Assembly (NCBI RefSeq): GCF_900187395.1
Contig: NZ_FYEZ01000001.1
Coordinates: 1,054,001 to 1,118,000 of the forward strand
DNA length: 64,000 nt
Direction of reading: 5' to 3'
Source: Kytococcus aerolatus
GTDB taxonomy: Bacteria > Actinomycetota > Actinomycetes > Actinomycetales > Dermatophilaceae
This document shows positions 34,604 through 42,607 of the stretch, piece after piece. Below the pieces are notes generated by a model. It was not told where the DNA came from and made no database searches. It worked only from the letters and a program-made list of their open reading frames with translations. The translations under genes were made by a program, and so were the position numbers. Every line of letters begins with the position of its first letter. Position 1 is the first letter of the stretch.

Positions 34604-35485
34604 GTGCCCGAGCGCCCCGATCTCACCGGCCCCCTGCTGGCCTGGTTCGACGCCCACGCCCGGGACCTGCCCTGGCGGGCCGCGGACCGGACCGGCTGGG
34701 GCGTCCTCGTCTCCGAGGTGATGCTGCAGCAGACCCCGGTGGCCCGGGTGCTCCCCGTGTGGCAGGAGTGGATGCGGCGCTGGCCGCGCCCCTCCGACCT
34801 CGCTGCTGCCGGGCCCGGGGAGGCGGTCCGGGCCTGGGGCCGGCTCGGCTACCCCCGCCGGGCCCTGCGCCTCGTGGCGGCCGCCGAGGTGATCCGCGAC
34901 GAGCACGGGGACGAGGTGCCGGCGGACGCCGAGACGCTGCGGGCGCTGCCCGGCATCGGGGAGTACACCGCGGCGGCGGTGGCGGCCTTCGCCTTCGGCC
35001 GCCGCGAGGTGGTGGTGGACACCAACGTGCGCCGGGTGGAGGCCCGCGCGGTGAGCGGGCCGGCGCTGCCGGCACCCTCCTACTCCGCGGCCGAGCGGCG
35101 GCTGGCCACCGAGCTGCTGCCCGCCGACCGGGAGCGCAGCGTCCGCTGGAACGCCGCCACGATGGAGCTCGGGGCCCTGGTGTGCACCGCCCGCGCACCC
35201 CGGTGCGGGGAGTGCCCCCTCCAGGACCGCTGCGCCTGGGTGGCCGCGGGCTCCCCGCCCCACGACGGACCACCGCGGCGGGGGCAGCGCTGGGAGGGCA
35301 CCGACCGGCAGGCCCGCGGCCGCATCGTGCAGGCACTGCGGGAGACCGACGGCACCTTGACGCGCGAGCAGGCGCTGGCGGCCTCGGGAGCGCCGGAGCC
35401 CCAGGCCGAGCGCTGCCTGCTGGGGCTGCTCACCGACGGGCTGGTGGAGCAGGACGAGGCCGGCGGTTTCACGCTTCCGCAGTAG
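34604..35485 (+). CDS. mutY: A/G-specific adenine glycosylase
   Basis: Removes adenine mispaired with 8-oxoguanine. 293 residues. Catalytic Glu in SEVMLQQTPVARV, helix-hairpin-helix LPGIGEYTAAAVAAFAFG, catalytic Asp in VVVDTNVRRVEAR, and a complete 4Fe-4S loop with Cys spacing 6-2-5 (CTARAPRCGECPLQDRC). The C-terminal 8-oxoG-recognition (NUDIX-like) domain of E. coli MutY is not present; only a short winged-helix-like tail follows, as in some actinobacterial MutY. The GTG start is two bases after disA. Confidence 0.95.
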   Translation: MPERPDLTGPLLAWFDAHARDLPWRAADRTGWGVLVSEVMLQQTPVARVLPVWQEWMRRWPRPSDLAAAGPGEAVRAWGRLGYPRRALRLVAAAEVIRDEHGDEVPADAETLRALPGIGEYTAAAVAAFAFGRREVVVDTNVRRVEARAVSGPALPAPSYSAAERRLATELLPADRERSVRWNAATMELGALVCTARAPRCGECPLQDRCAWVAAGSPPHDGPPRRGQRWEGTDRQARGRIVQALRETDGTLTREQALAASGAPEPQAERCLLGLLTDGLVEQDEAGGFTLPQ

Positions 35486-35512
35486 GCCGCGGGTCACCGA
35501 GTGCGCGGCGTC

Positions 35513-35539
35513 TTGCCCCCCCCCTGATCGGGGTAGTGT
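35513..35539 (+). promoter_or_regulatory. Promoter with a 9-C spacer before the ABC-2 exporter operon
   Basis: A TTGCCC -35-like element (35513-35518) and a TAGTGT -10 box (35534-35539) are 15 bases apart. The stretch includes an uninterrupted run of nine C (35516-35524). The GTG at 35549 follows nine bases later, suggesting a leaderless mRNA. Gain or loss of C residues would change the spacing towards the preferred 17. Confidence 0.45.
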
Positions 35540-35548
35540 CCCGCTTTT

Positions 35549-36349
35549 GTGACGTGGTCGACGGGGTGGGCGATGGTGACGGCGGGCTTCCGCCGTCAGT
35601 CGGCCTACCGCCTGGCCATGCTGGCCGGCCTCGTGGCCAACATGACCTTCGGCCTCATCCGCTCCGCCCAGCTGTCGGCCGCCTCGCAGTCGGCCGGGGG
35701 TTCGCTGGCCGGGTACGAGCACGACCAGCTCATGAGCTTCGTGTGGGTCTCCCAGGGCCTGCTGGGGGCGGTGAACCTGTTCGGGTCCACCGAGATCGCC
35801 TCCCGCATCAAGGACGGACAGGTGGCGGTGGACTTCCTGCGCCCCACCTCTGTGGTGGGCCAGTACCTCGCCACGGACCTCGGCCGGGCGCTCTACACCT
35901 TCGTGCCCCGTGGCATCCCCAGCGTGCTCGTCGGGGCTGCGACCACCGGGGTCGCCTTCGCGACCGCCCCGCTGCACTGGGTGGCCGGTGGGGTCGGCGT
36001 GCTGCTGGGCATCGCCATCGCCTACCTGAGCGCCCACTGCCTGGCCACCCTCGGCTTCTGGTTCGTCGAGACCCGCGGCTTCGAGGCCACCTACATGGTG
36101 ACCACCACCTTCCTGGCTGGCCTCTACCTGCCGGTCTCGATGTTCCCCGGCTGGCTGGCGGCGATCGCCCACGCCTCGCCCTTCCCCTCGATGCTGCAGC
36201 GCCCCGTCGACGTGCTCGTCGGCCGCACCACCGGCCTCGACGTCTGGACCTCGCTGGCTACCCAGGCGGGCTGGTTCCTGGTCATGCTCGCCCTGGCGCT
36301 GGTGCTCACCCGGGCGGGGCGTCACACCCTCGAGATCCAGGGCGGATGA
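35549..36349 (+). CDS. ABC-2 type exporter permease 1
   Basis: 266 residues with six hydrophobic segments. It resembles the ABC-2/DUF990-like permeases that come in pairs with a single ATPase: an N-terminal amphipathic RRQSAYRLAMLAGLVANMTFG, a middle DGQVAVDFLRPTSVVGQYLATDLGRAL, and a C-terminal PVDVLVGRTTG block. The start is a GTG just after a -10 box; an ATG at 35573 is the alternative. First of three genes; the second permease begins one base after its stop. The substrate is unknown. Confidence 0.88.
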   Translation: MTWSTGWAMVTAGFRRQSAYRLAMLAGLVANMTFGLIRSAQLSAASQSAGGSLAGYEHDQLMSFVWVSQGLLGAVNLFGSTEIASRIKDGQVAVDFLRPTSVVGQYLATDLGRALYTFVPRGIPSVLVGAATTGVAFATAPLHWVAGGVGVLLGIAIAYLSAHCLATLGFWFVETRGFEATYMVTTTFLAGLYLPVSMFPGWLAAIAHASPFPSMLQRPVDVLVGRTTGLDVWTSLATQAGWFLVMLALALVLTRAGRHTLEIQGG

Positions 36350-36350
36350 C

Positions 36351-37175
36351 GTGAGCCTCCTCCCTGCTGCCCTCTCCTCGCGCCTGGCTCCCTACCGGGC
36401 GGTGCTCAGCGCCCGACTGCGCTCCCAGACCGCCTACCGGGCCAGCTTCGTGCTCGACCTGGCCGGTTCGCTGCTCATCGGGCTGGCCGAGCTCGCCGAG
36501 GTGTGGGTGCTCTTCCACAACATCGACGCCCTGGCCGACCTGGACTACGCCGGGATGCTCGTGGTGTTCGGGCTCGGGTCACTGGCCTTCTCGCTGGCCG
36601 ACCTGGTGGTCGGGCACGTGGACAACCTGCCGCGCTTCATCCGCGCGGGCACGGTGGAGGCCTTCCACCTGCGCCCCCTACCGGTGCTCACCCAGCTCAT
36701 GACCAGCGACCTCTCCCTGAAGCGCCTGTCCCGCAGCGGGGTGGGCGTCGTGTCCCTGCTGGTCGGGATGCACCTGGCGGGAGTCGAGCCCAGCACGACC
36801 GTGATCGGCATGGTGCTGCTCGCCACCGTCTTCGGTGCGGCCCTGTTCGCCGGGCTCTTCGTGACGGCTGCGGGCTGCCAGTTCTGGCTGATCAACGGCA
36901 AGGAGATGGTCAACGCCTTCACCTACGGCGGCAGCTACGCCGCCCAGCAGCCGCCGGCCATCTTCTCCCCCGGGCTCAAGGTCGTCTTCGGTTGGATCGT
37001 ACCGGTGGTCTTCGTGGCCTACCTGCCGGCCACCGTCGTCCTCGGACTGCCCGGTGAGGGCCTGTTCCCCGCCTGGACGGCCTGGCTCCTGCCGGTGGCC
37101 GCCGCTTGGGTGTGGGTCATCGCGCTGCTCGTGTGGCGAGCGGGCGTCCACCACTACCAGGGAGCAGGAGGCTGA
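36351..37175 (+). CDS. ABC-2 type exporter permease 2
   Basis: 274 residues with six hydrophobic segments, paired with the preceding permease. Seen: RLRSQTAYRASFVLDLAG near the N-terminus, VDNLPRFIRAGTVEAFHLRPLPVLTQLMTSDL in the first cytoplasmic loop, and SYAAQQPPAIFSPGLKVVFGWIVPVVFVAYLPA before the last TM pair. It should form a heterodimer with permease 1, using the ATPase encoded downstream. A GTG start follows the previous stop closely. Confidence 0.88.
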   Translation: MSLLPAALSSRLAPYRAVLSARLRSQTAYRASFVLDLAGSLLIGLAELAEVWVLFHNIDALADLDYAGMLVVFGLGSLAFSLADLVVGHVDNLPRFIRAGTVEAFHLRPLPVLTQLMTSDLSLKRLSRSGVGVVSLLVGMHLAGVEPSTTVIGMVLLATVFGAALFAGLFVTAAGCQFWLINGKEMVNAFTYGGSYAAQQPPAIFSPGLKVVFGWIVPVVFVAYLPATVVLGLPGEGLFPAWTAWLLPVAAAWVWVIALLVWRAGVHHYQGAGG

Positions 37176-37177
37176 CC

Positions 37178-38158
37178 ATGAGCACACCCATCCTCCAGAC
37201 GCACGAGCTCACCCGCGAGTTCGTCCGCCGCGAGAAGGTGCCGGGCCGGCGCTTCGCCCGCCGTCGCACGACACTGCGGGCGGTCGACGGCCTCACCGTC
37301 ACCGTGCGACGAGGTGAGGCGGTCGGCTACATCGGGGCCAACGGAGCGGGTAAGAGCACCACCATCAAGATGCTGGCCGGGATCCTCGTGCCGACCTCCG
37401 GCGAGGTCCGCACCTGCGGGCTCGATCCGGTGCGTCAGCGGCGCGACCTGGCGCGCCGCATCGGCGTGGTGTTCGGGCAGCGCTCGCAACTGTGGTGGGA
37501 CCTGCCGCTGGCCGAGTCGTTCACCATCCTGGCGGCCGTCCACGGCCTCTCGGCCGCCCGCCGCGACGCCCGGGTGGCCGAGCTCGTGGACCGGCTGGAG
37601 ATGGGGCCGCAGATGAGCACCCCGGTGCGCTCGCTCTCCTTGGGCCAGCGGATGCGGGGGGAGGTGGCCGCCGCTCTGCTGCACTCTCCCGAGCTGGTGG
37701 TCCTCGACGAGCCGACGATCGGCCTGGACGTGCTGAGCAAGCAGCGGCTGCGGGAGTTCCTGCGCGAGGAGCGCCGGGAGCACGGCACCACCCTGCTGCT
37801 CACCACCCACGACATGGGCGACATCCAGCGGCTCTGCGACCGGGTGCTGGTCGTGGACCACGGAAGCCTGGTCTACGACGGCGCCCTGGCGGGGCTCTCG
37901 GCGAAGGTCGGGGCCGAGCGTGTGTTGGTGGCCGATCTCGCCGGGCCGCAGCCCCGGCTGGACGGCATCCCGGACGCTCAGGTCGTGGACTACGAGGCGG
38001 AGGGCGCCCGGCAGAAGTTGGCCTTCGACGCCACCCACACCACTGCCGCTGCCGTGCTGGCCGCCGTCAGCGAACGCGCCGATGTCCGGGACCTCTCGCT
38101 GGAGGAACCGGACATCGAGGACGTGGTGCGGCGCCTCTACGAGCAGAACCGTCCCTGA
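37178..38158 (+). CDS. ABC-2 type exporter ATP-binding protein
   Basis: 326 residues from the ATG at 37178, two bases after permease 2 and behind a GGAGG site. Walker A GANGAGKSTTIKML (about 55-68), Q-loop region VFGQRSQLWWDLP, signature LSLGQRMRGE, Walker B LVVLDEPTIGLD, and the H-loop LLLTTHDMGD. The Q-loop block is typical of ATPases paired with the DUF990-type permeases. A regulatory C-terminal domain of about 85 residues follows. Its 3' end overlaps a convergent GNAT gene by 22 bases. Confidence 0.94.
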   Translation: MSTPILQTHELTREFVRREKVPGRRFARRRTTLRAVDGLTVTVRRGEAVGYIGANGAGKSTTIKMLAGILVPTSGEVRTCGLDPVRQRRDLARRIGVVFGQRSQLWWDLPLAESFTILAAVHGLSAARRDARVAELVDRLEMGPQMSTPVRSLSLGQRMRGEVAAALLHSPELVVLDEPTIGLDVLSKQRLREFLREERREHGTTLLLTTHDMGDIQRLCDRVLVVDHGSLVYDGALAGLSAKVGAERVLVADLAGPQPRLDGIPDAQVVDYEAEGARQKLAFDATHTTAAAVLAAVSERADVRDLSLEEPDIEDVVRRLYEQNRP

Positions 38159-38709
38159 CCCACATCAGACAGCTCCATCGCGATCTCGGGGCCGATGGCC
38201 TCGACGACCCGCTGCCCGGTCGGACTGAACCCGAGGCGGGCGTAGGCGCGCTGGGCACGGAGGTTCTCCTCGTGCACCCACAGCGTCATCCGGTCCACCC
38301 CACGGGAGGCCGTCCACGCCCCAGCCGCGTCCACGAGCTCGTCGAGCACGCCCTGCCCCCGGGCCTCCGGCGCCACCCACACACCCAGCAGCATCCCGCG
38401 GTCGCGGGTGATCGTGCCGCCACCGAACTCGCCCTCCCCGGCCCGCTGGAGACGGACCGTCAGGGTCGCGACGAACTCCCCGCCCGACGCGACCCCGACG
38501 AGCTGCCTCCCGTCCCGGGACCCCGGGTCGTCCGGGCTGAGGCTCCGGACCAGCTCCTGCCACGCGGCGTCCGGACGTTCCCTGGCCGCATCGAGGGTCT
38601 CGAAGAAGGCCTTCCCGGCCACCGGGTCCTGCAGGGCGCGCAGCCGCAGGTCACGGGCCGCGGCCCACTCCTCGGCCCGGAGAGCACGGACCGTGATCCG
38701 CTCAGGCAC
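38137..38709 (-). CDS. GNAT family N-acetyltransferase
   Basis: 190 residues. ITVRALRAEEWAAARDLRLRALQDP at the start matches the other GNAT protein of the window (26485-27045). The acetyl-CoA loop is GVWVAPEARGQGVLDELVDAA, followed by NLRAQRAYARLGFSPTG. Its C-terminus overlaps the convergent ABC ATPase by 22 bases, and its start overlaps the DUF3817 stop, so it belongs to the clpC-DUF3817 transcript. The substrate is unknown. Confidence 0.9.
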   Translation of the reverse strand: MPERITVRALRAEEWAAARDLRLRALQDPVAGKAFFETLDAARERPDAAWQELVRSLSPDDPGSRDGRQLVGVASGGEFVATLTVRLQRAGEGEFGGGTITRDRGMLLGVWVAPEARGQGVLDELVDAAGAWTASRGVDRMTLWVHEENLRAQRAYARLGFSPTGQRVVEAIGPEIAMELSDVGQGRFCS

Positions 38710-39190
38710 CGGGCGGGCCGAGGAGGAGCAGCACGCCGAAGACCACCACCAGCAAGCCCATCACGAGGAGCAGGGCACCCACCGGACGGCGCAGGCCAGC
38801 GGCGAGCACCTTCTCCAGGGCGCCACGGGGCTCCTCGCGCAGCAGCCGCCACCGGTGGGCGAGCAGAGCCTTGCCATCGGCCCAGCGCTCGAAGGGGATC
38901 GTGGCCCACGGCACGATCGCCGAGGCCAGCCCGAGCACGGTCCGCCCGACGCCCCAGCGACCGTCGAGAGCGACGGCCAGGACCGTCGCCACGAAGGCGA
39001 GGAAGACGAAGCCGTGCAGCCCGCCACCGATCCGGACGCCCAGCTCGGTGGTCTTCGTGACGTACTTCAGGACCATGCCGGCGATGAGCAGGGTCCACGT
39101 GATCGCCTCGGCGGCGGCGGCCCACGCGAACACCCGCCGCGGGGACCAGGCGTCCCCGCGGCGGGCCTCCGCCACGGACGAGGTGGTCAC
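38702..39190 (-). CDS. DUF3817 family membrane protein
   Basis: 162 residues with four hydrophobic segments. The block [24 protein letters not shown] followed by [26 protein letters not shown] and [11 protein letters not shown] is the DUF3817 pattern. It overlaps the clpC stop by four bases. Such proteins are common in Actinobacteria and have no known function. Confidence 0.88.
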   Translation of the reverse strand: MTTSSVAEARRGDAWSPRRVFAWAAAAEAITWTLLIAGMVLKYVTKTTELGVRIGGGLHGFVFLAFVATVLAVALDGRWGVGRTVLGLASAIVPWATIPFERWADGKALLAHRWRLLREEPRGALEKVLAAGLRRPVGALLLVMGLLVVVFGVLLLLGPPGA

Positions 39191-41796
39191 TCCGCCTCGC
39201 TGTTCACGGCACGGTCGGCGTCACCGGTGAGCTCGTCGACCGGCTGTGCGTCGGGGCGGCGCTCCGAGGAGAAGACGAACTCCTGGCGCGCGGGACCGCC
39301 CCCGGCCCCGCTGGCACCCGGGTTGATCGGCCCGGCGGCCGCCTCGGCGGGCTGCTCGGCCTCGCCGGTGACGTCGACCTGGATGAGCTCCCCGGCGGCG
39401 AACTCGCCGTAGAGGATCTTCTCCGAGATCGGGTCCTCGATCTCGCGCTGGATGGCGCGGCGCAGCGGGCGCGCACCGAGCACCGGGTCGTACCCGCGCT
39501 TGGCGAGCAGCTCCTTGGCCTCCTGGGAGAGCTCGATGCGCATGTCCTTGTCGGATAGGCGCTCGTCGAGCCGGGCGATCATCAGGTCGACGATCTGCAC
39601 GATCTCGGCCCGCGAGAGCTGCGGGAAGACGACCGTGTCGTCGACGCGGTTGAGGAACTCCGGGCGGAAGTGCTGCTTGAGCTCCTCCGACACCTTCGCC
39701 TTGAGGCGCTCGTAGTCCGAGCCCGTCTCGCCGCCGGCGGAGAAGCCCAGCGAGACGCCCTTGGCGATGTCCCGGGCACCCAGGTTGGTGGTCATGATGA
39801 TGATCGTGTTCTTGAAGTCCACGGTGCGGCCCTGCGAGTCGGTCAGGCGACCGTCCTCGAGGATCTGCAGCAGGCTGTTGAACACGTCCGGGTGGGCCTT
39901 CTCCACCTCGTCGAAGAGGACGACGGAGAACGGCTTGCGGCGCACCTTCTCCGTGAGCTGGCCGCCCTCGTCGTAGCCGACGTAGCCCGGGGGCGAGCCG
40001 AACATGCGGCTGACCGTGTGCTTCTCGCCGAACTCTGACATGTCGAGCTGGATGAGCGAGTCCTCGTCGCCGAAGAGGAACTCGGCCAACGCCTTGGCGA
40101 GCTCGGTCTTGCCGACGCCGGTCGGGCCGGCGAAGATGAACGAGCCGGCCGGGCGGCGGGGGTCCTTGAGCCCGGCCCGGGTGCGGCGGATGGCCTTGGA
40201 GAGCGCGTGGATCGCGTCGTCCATGCCGACGATCCGCTTGTGGAGCTCGTCCTCCATCTTGAGCAGCCGGGTCGACTCCTCCTCGGAGAGCCGAAAGACC
40301 GGGATGCCCGTGGTCGCGGCGAGCACCTGGGCGATGAGCTCCTCGTCCACGACGGCGGCGGTGTCCTGGTCGCCCTCCTTCCAGGCCTTCTCCCGCTCGG
40401 CACGGTCGGCGAGCAGCTTCTGCTCGTCGTCCCGCAGGGCGGCGGCCTTCTCGAAGTCCTGGCCGTCGATGGCCGACTCCTTCTCCCGGCGCACCGTCGC
40501 GATCTTCTCGTCGATGTCGCGCAGGTCCGGCGGAGCGGTCATCCGCTGGATGCGGAGCCGGGCGCCGGCCTCGTCCACGAGGTCGATCGCCTTGTCCGGC
40601 AGGTAGCGGTCGTTGACATAGCGGTCGGCCAGGTTGACGGCGGCCGCCAGCGCACCGTCGGTGATGGACACCCGGTGGTGGGCCTCGTACCGGTCACGCA
40701 GACCCTTGAGGATCTCGATGGCGTGCGCCAGCGAGGGCTCGTCCACCTGGATCGGCTGGAAGCGGCGCTCCAGGGCGGCGTCCTTCTCGATGTGCTTGCG
40801 GTACTCCTCGAGCGTGGTCGCACCGATGGTCTGCAGCTCGCCGCGGGCCAGCATCGGCTTGAGGATGTTCGCCGCGTCGATCGCCCCCTCGGCGGCACCG
40901 GCACCCACCAGGGTGTGGATCTCGTCGATGAACAGGATGATGTCGCCGCGCGTGCGGATCTCCTTGAGCACCTTCTTGAGACGCTCCTCGAAGTCACCGC
41001 GGTAGCGCGAGCCGGCCACCAGCGAGCCCATGTCCAGGCTGTAGACGTGCTTGTCCTTGAGGTTCTCCGGGACGGTGCCGGCCACGATGTCCTGGGCCAG
41101 GCCCTCGACGACCGCCGTCTTGCCGACGCCCGGCTCGCCGATGAGCACCGGGTTGTTCTTGGTGCGGCGCGAGAGCACCTGGAGGACGCGCTCGATCTCC
41201 TTCTCGCGGCCGATCACCGGGTCCAGGTTCCCGTCCCGGGCCGCCTGCGTCAGGTTGCGGCCGAACTGGTCGAGCACCAGCGAACCCGCCGGGGTGCCCT
41301 CACCCTGCCCGCCCGAGGCGCCGACCCCGGCGGCCTGCGGCTCGCCACCCTGACCGCCCTGGTAGCCGGAGAGCAGCTCGATGACCTGCTGCCGGACCGT
41401 CGTGAGGTCCGCCCCCAGGCGCACGAGGACCTGGGCGGCGACGCCCTCGCCCTCCCGGATCAGGCCGAGCAGGATGTGCTCGGTGCCGATGTACTGGTGG
41501 CCCAGCTGCAGGCCCTCGCGCAGCGACAGCTCCAGGACCTTCTTGGCACGCGGGCTGAACGGGATGTGCCCGGACGGCGCCTGCTGCCCCTGGCCGATGA
41601 CCTCGGTCACCTGGTCACGCACCGCGTCCAGCGAGATGCCGAGGTTCTCCAGGGCCTTGGCGGCCACTCCCTCGCCCTCGTGGATCAGCCCGAGCAGGAT
41701 GTGCTCGGTGCCGATGTAGTTGTGGTTGAGCATCCGCGCCTCGTCCTGTGCCAGGACGACGACGCGCCGTGCGCGGTCGGTGAACCGTTCGAACAT
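39187..41796 (-). CDS. clpC: ATP-dependent Clp protease ATP-binding subunit ClpC
   Basis: An AAA+ unfoldase that feeds ClpP. 869 residues, the normal size. N-terminal Clp_N double repeat with two near-identical [12 protein letters not shown] blocks, first AAA domain with [16 protein letters not shown] (about 212), a UVR motif in the middle ([18 protein letters not shown]), and second AAA domain with [18 protein letters not shown] (about 560). The C-terminal tail of about 50 residues is low-complexity. The start [18 protein letters not shown] is canonical. A ClgR-type operator lies about 100 bases upstream. DUF3817 and a GNAT gene follow in the same direction. Confidence 0.98.
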   Translation of the reverse strand: MFERFTDRARRVVVLAQDEARMLNHNYIGTEHILLGLIHEGEGVAAKALENLGISLDAVRDQVTEVIGQGQQAPSGHIPFSPRAKKVLELSLREGLQLGHQYIGTEHILLGLIREGEGVAAQVLVRLGADLTTVRQQVIELLSGYQGGQGGEPQAAGVGASGGQGEGTPAGSLVLDQFGRNLTQAARDGNLDPVIGREKEIERVLQVLSRRTKNNPVLIGEPGVGKTAVVEGLAQDIVAGTVPENLKDKHVYSLDMGSLVAGSRYRGDFEERLKKVLKEIRTRGDIILFIDEIHTLVGAGAAEGAIDAANILKPMLARGELQTIGATTLEEYRKHIEKDAALERRFQPIQVDEPSLAHAIEILKGLRDRYEAHHRVSITDGALAAAVNLADRYVNDRYLPDKAIDLVDEAGARLRIQRMTAPPDLRDIDEKIATVRREKESAIDGQDFEKAAALRDDEQKLLADRAEREKAWKEGDQDTAAVVDEELIAQVLAATTGIPVFRLSEEESTRLLKMEDELHKRIVGMDDAIHALSKAIRRTRAGLKDPRRPAGSFIFAGPTGVGKTELAKALAEFLFGDEDSLIQLDMSEFGEKHTVSRMFGSPPGYVGYDEGGQLTEKVRRKPFSVVLFDEVEKAHPDVFNSLLQILEDGRLTDSQGRTVDFKNTIIIMTTNLGARDIAKGVSLGFSAGGETGSDYERLKAKVSEELKQHFRPEFLNRVDDTVVFPQLSRAEIVQIVDLMIARLDERLSDKDMRIELSQEAKELLAKRGYDPVLGARPLRRAIQREIEDPISEKILYGEFAAGELIQVDVTGEAEQPAEAAAGPINPGASGAGGGPARQEFVFSSERRPDAQPVDELTGDADRAVNSEAE

Positions 41797-41891
41797 GAGA
41801 GCTCCTTGCCTCGCGGACCCCCCGAGGGGACGTCTGTGCTTCCCAGAACACTGCCTCCCCCGAGGCTGTTCCGCGCGGCAGCCCTTCCGGC

Positions 41892-41908
41892 GTTCGCTGT
41901 CCGCGAAC
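41892..41908. promoter_or_regulatory. ClgR-type operator upstream of clpC
   Basis: GTTCGC-TGTCC-GCGAAC, a perfect inverted repeat with a five-base spacer. The CGC-N5-GCG core with flanking TT/AA fits the site described for ClgR, the activator of clp genes in Corynebacterium and Streptomyces. It is 96 bases before the clpC ATG. Confidence 0.7.
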
Positions 41909-41916
41909 CTCCCCGA

Positions 41917-42441
41917 TCAGGCCCCGGCGAGCATCCGCACGACCCGACCGGTCCAGTCCTCGAGCTGCGCGGCCACCTCGGCTGACTTCTCCGGCCCCCG
42001 CCGGTAGGGGTCCTCCACCGACTCCGACCTCGAGGAGGGCACGCGCACCCGCGAGACCGCCTGGACGAGCTCGTCCCCGGCCGGGCGCTGCCCCGCGGCC
42101 GCCAGCTCCTCGGCGACGTGCAGGAAGTGGCCCAGGGTGAAGGTGCGACGGACCAGTCCCGGCATCTCCTCCACCACGTAGGCCTTGTGACGCCGCTCCA
42201 TCGTGAGGACCAGGTCGGTCTCCCGCAGGATCGGCAGGGACACCTGCCGGGAGACGAAGCCCCCGGGGTCGCCGCCGCGCAGCCGCAGCTCGTGCGCCAT
42301 GTCCCCGTCCATCGGGTCCCCGACCATCGCCATGGTGCCGGCGGAGGAGAAGGAGAGCCCGGCCGGTGCGAGATGGCTCGACCAGCGCTCGGCGAAGGTG
42401 GATCGACAGATGTTGCCGGTACAGACGTAGAGGACGCGCAC
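41917..42441 (-). CDS. Low-molecular-weight protein tyrosine phosphatase
   Basis: 174 residues from the GTG at 42441, behind an AGGAG six bases upstream; the longer frame adds unlikely sequence. The P-loop YVCTGNICRSTFAE carries the catalytic Cys and Arg, and the acid/base Asp is in SVEDPYRRG near 148. Enzymes of this kind dephosphorylate bacterial tyrosine kinases. It is divergent from such a kinase (42608-44116), and the 166-base gap holds both promoters. No polysaccharide genes are nearby. Confidence 0.94.
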   Translation of the reverse strand: MRVLYVCTGNICRSTFAERWSSHLAPAGLSFSSAGTMAMVGDPMDGDMAHELRLRGGDPGGFVSRQVSLPILRETDLVLTMERRHKAYVVEEMPGLVRRTFTLGHFLHVAEELAAAGQRPAGDELVQAVSRVRVPSSRSESVEDPYRRGPEKSAEVAAQLEDWTGRVVRMLAGA

Positions 42442-42607
42442 CTGATCTCCTGGCTCTCGGACGGCCACCACGCTCCCGGGCCGACGGGACGTGGTGCGTG
42501 CCACCCATCCTAGGCGGCAGGAGCAGCGGAACAGCGGGACCAACGGGCTAGAGTGCACGGAGCGCCTCGGCCGGGGCGCCGACAGCCCCAACCCACCGGA
42601 GCACGTC

